Under the pieces are notes generated by a model. It made no database searches. It worked only from the letters and a program-made list of their open reading frames with translations, and was not told the origin of the DNA. Positions 6,556-8,033 of a DNA stretch of 8,033 nucleotides are shown in pieces. Location: the NCBI GenBank assembly GCA_003497505.1, contig DNNV01000393.1, forward strand, positions 1 through 8,033. The letters run 5' to 3'. Source of the stretch: Clostridiales bacterium (lineage in GTDB: Bacteria; Bacillota; Clostridia; Tissierellales; Sedimentibacteraceae). The position numbers were made by a program, and so were the translations under genes. The number at the start of each line of letters is the position of its first letter. Position 1 is the stretch's first letter.

Positions 6556-8013
6556 CTACCTATTATATCGAAGCACAGGCTTACGTGCAGCAAGAGCTTC
6601 ATCCAGTCTCGATACTATTGTGCTGTGAGGTGCTGTGCGAACCATTTCAGGATCATTCTCAGCTTCATCGGCTATCTGCCTCATTACAGCTATGAACTCG
6701 TCAAGAGTTTCCTTTGATTCGCATTCCGTAGGCTCAACCATCATAGCTTCTGATACAATCAGAGGGAAGTAAATAGTCGGCGGATGATATCCGAAGTCCA
6801 GCAATCTCTTTGCAATATCCAAGGTCGATACGCCCTTCTCCTTCTGCCACACTCCTGAAAATACGCATTCGTGCATGCATATTCTGTCCGCAGGCAGGTA
6901 ATATTTATCCTTCAGCTTGCTTGCAATATAGTTTGCATTCAGCACGGCATTTTCCGAAACTTCCTTCAAGCCGTCAGGACCCATGCTCAGTATATATGCA
7001 TATGCCCTCAGATACACTCCGAAATGACCGTAGAATGATTTAACCTTTCCTATGGACAAAGGTCTGTCATAGTCAAAATAATATTCCTTCTCTTCTTTCT
7101 TTGCCACAACAGGCACTGGAAGAAAATCAGCCAGATGCTTTTTAACTCCAACAGGCCCTGAACCGGGTCCTCCTCCTCCGTGAGGAGTGCTGAAGGTTTT
7201 GTGCAGATTCAGGTGAACAACATCAAAGCCCATATCTCCGGGTCTCGTTATTCCCATAATGGCATTTGTATTTGCTCCGTCATAGTACATCTGCCCGCCT
7301 GCCTCATGAATTATCTTGGAAATTTCCAGTATATTTTCATCAAACAAGCCAAGGGTGTTTGGGTTTGTAAGCATGAATCCCGCTACCTCATCGCTCATTA
7401 CAGCTCTCAGGGAGTCCAGGTCAACCAAGCCTCTGTCATCAGACTTCACTTCAATTACGTCAAAGCCTGCCACTGCGGCAGATGCAGGGTTGGTACCGTG
7501 AGCGGAGTCCGGGATAACTATTTTGTTTCTTTTTGCATCGCCTCTGTTCATGTGGTATGCCTTTATTATCATGAGACCTGCAAGCTCTCCGTGAGCGCCT
7601 GCAGCAGGCTGAAGGCTGAATTCATCCATTCCCGTTATTTCGGAAAGCATTCCTCCAAGGTCATATATAACCTGCAAGGCTCCCTGCGCTGTCTTTTCGG
7701 GCTGATATGGATGAAGTCTTGCAAAGCCGCTGTATCTTGCAACTGTTTCGTTTACTTTCGGATTGTACTTCATGGTACAGCTTCCTAAAGGGTAGAAGCC
7801 CGAGTCAACTCCGTGATTTTTCTGCGAAAGCTGGGTAAAGTGTCGTACCGCCTCCAGCTCACTGACCTCAGGAAGTTCTGGAGCCTCTGTTCTCAGAAGA
7901 TTGCTGTCCATAATTTCCTGCACTGGCTTTATAGGCACATCGCATTCAGGCAGAGAATATGCTTTTCGCCCTGCTCTGCTCATTTCAAATATCAAGGATT
8001 GTTTTTTCAGCAT
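6556..8013 (-). CDS. gcvPB: Glycine dehydrogenase (decarboxylating) subunit 2
   Basis: This 485-residue PLP-dependent subunit forms the P-protein of the glycine cleavage system with GcvPA. P-protein decarboxylates glycine and transfers the aminomethyl group to lipoyl H-protein. Family hallmarks are [14 protein letters not shown] at 73-86, the [11 protein letters not shown] stretch with His172, Asp245 in YYDGANTNA, and [18 protein letters not shown], in which Lys272 is the expected PLP Schiff-base lysine. A Gly-rich loop follows it. The length fits the split-type subunit 2, not the roughly 950-residue fused form. The start at 8013 has AAAGGCGG (8028-8021) 7 nt upstream, and its ATG shares one base with the stop of the preceding frame (TAATG). 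The adjacent downstream dehydrogenase supplies the L-protein. Genes for GcvT, GcvH and any glycine riboswitch would lie beyond the right edge. Confidence 0.96.
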   Translation of the reverse strand: MLKKQSLIFEMSRAGRKAYSLPECDVPIKPVQEIMDSNLLRTEAPELPEVSELEAVRHFTQLSQKNHGVDSGFYPLGSCTMKYNPKVNETVARYSGFARLHPYQPEKTAQGALQVIYDLGGMLSEITGMDEFSLQPAAGAHGELAGLMIIKAYHMNRGDAKRNKIVIPDSAHGTNPASAAVAGFDVIEVKSDDRGLVDLDSLRAVMSDEVAGFMLTNPNTLGLFDENILEISKIIHEAGGQMYYDGANTNAIMGITRPGDMGFDVVHLNLHKTFSTPHGGGGPGSGPVGVKKHLADFLPVPVVAKKEEKEYYFDYDRPLSIGKVKSFYGHFGVYLRAYAYILSMGPDGLKEVSENAVLNANYIASKLKDKYYLPADRICMHECVFSGVWQKEKGVSTLDIAKRLLDFGYHPPTIYFPLIVSEAMMVEPTECESKETLDEFIAVMRQIADEAENDPEMVRTAPHSTIVSRLDEALAARKPVLRYNR

Positions 8014-8033
8014 TACTCTACCGCCTTTCTTAT
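8013..8033 (-). CDS. Last codons of an upstream gene, probably gcvPA (partial)
   Basis: The minus strand at the right edge reads six codons, Ile-Arg-Lys-Ala-Val-Glu, then TAA at 8015-8013, overlapping the gcvPB ATG by one base. In split P-protein operons gcvPA usually sits directly before gcvPB, so this is probably its C terminus. Only six residues are visible, so the identity rests on gene order and the tight overlap. Confidence 0.45.
   Translation of the reverse strand: MRKAVE

Noticed and set aside
7180..7788. 202-codon open frame on the plus strand inside gcvPB
   Set aside because: It is antisense to a clearly conserved enzyme gene, has no recognisable domain, and its composition (many Cys, His and Ser) is that of a reverse-strand shadow.
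1..8033. tRNA, rRNA, CRISPR array, insertion sequence or phage attachment site
   Set aside because: No cloverleaf-like segment, regularly spaced repeat, transposase or integrase frame, or terminal repeat was seen on either strand.

Overview
The window looks like a chromosomal piece of a low-to-moderate GC Gram-positive-type bacterium, most likely a member of the Bacillota (Clostridia-like). The evidence is strong AGGAG-type ribosome binding sites, A+T-rich spacers, a consensus sigma-A promoter, and a glycine cleavage P-protein split into two subunits with a lipoamide dehydrogenase gene next to it. The genus cannot be fixed from the sequence alone.

Layout. (1) 1-107: a short A+T-rich spacer behind the regulator gene, with a weak hairpin and a possible promoter reading out of the left edge. 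(2) 108-671, minus: a TetR-family repressor. (3) 672-869: a divergent regulatory region. A perfect consensus promoter (TTGACA, 17 bp, TATAAT) reads left into the repressor gene, and a TTGCAT, 17 bp, TATAAT promoter reads right into the transporter genes; their -10 hexamers overlap by 4 bp. (4) 870-5092, plus: a three-gene operon encoding a MacAB-like system: an ABC ATPase, a 771-residue permease with two FtsX-type halves, and an HlyD/MacA-type membrane-fusion adaptor. (5) 5068-5146: two back-to-back perfect inverted repeats in the convergent junction, the first overlapping the adaptor stop codon. (6) 5153-8033, minus: the end of a glycine cleavage operon, with the last few codons of an upstream gene (probably gcvPA), then gcvPB and a lipoamide dehydrogenase, all tightly spaced.

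How it works together. The TetR protein probably represses the transporter operon and itself from the shared promoter region until a small ligand, probably a transporter substrate, releases it. The ATPase and permease would form a mechanotransmission-type ABC exporter that works with the adaptor outside the membrane. The tip of the adaptor's coiled-coil hairpin keeps Leu and Ser of the RxxxLxxxxxxS outer-membrane-channel motif but has Asp in place of Arg, which fits an adaptor that does not dock on TolC. The right-hand genes encode subunit 2 of glycine decarboxylase and the L-protein that reoxidises the lipoylated H-protein; they have no evident functional link to the transporter.

No wholly new system is evident. 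The parts most worth a second look are the overlapping divergent promoters, the paired perfect hairpins in the convergent junction, and the altered adaptor tip motif.
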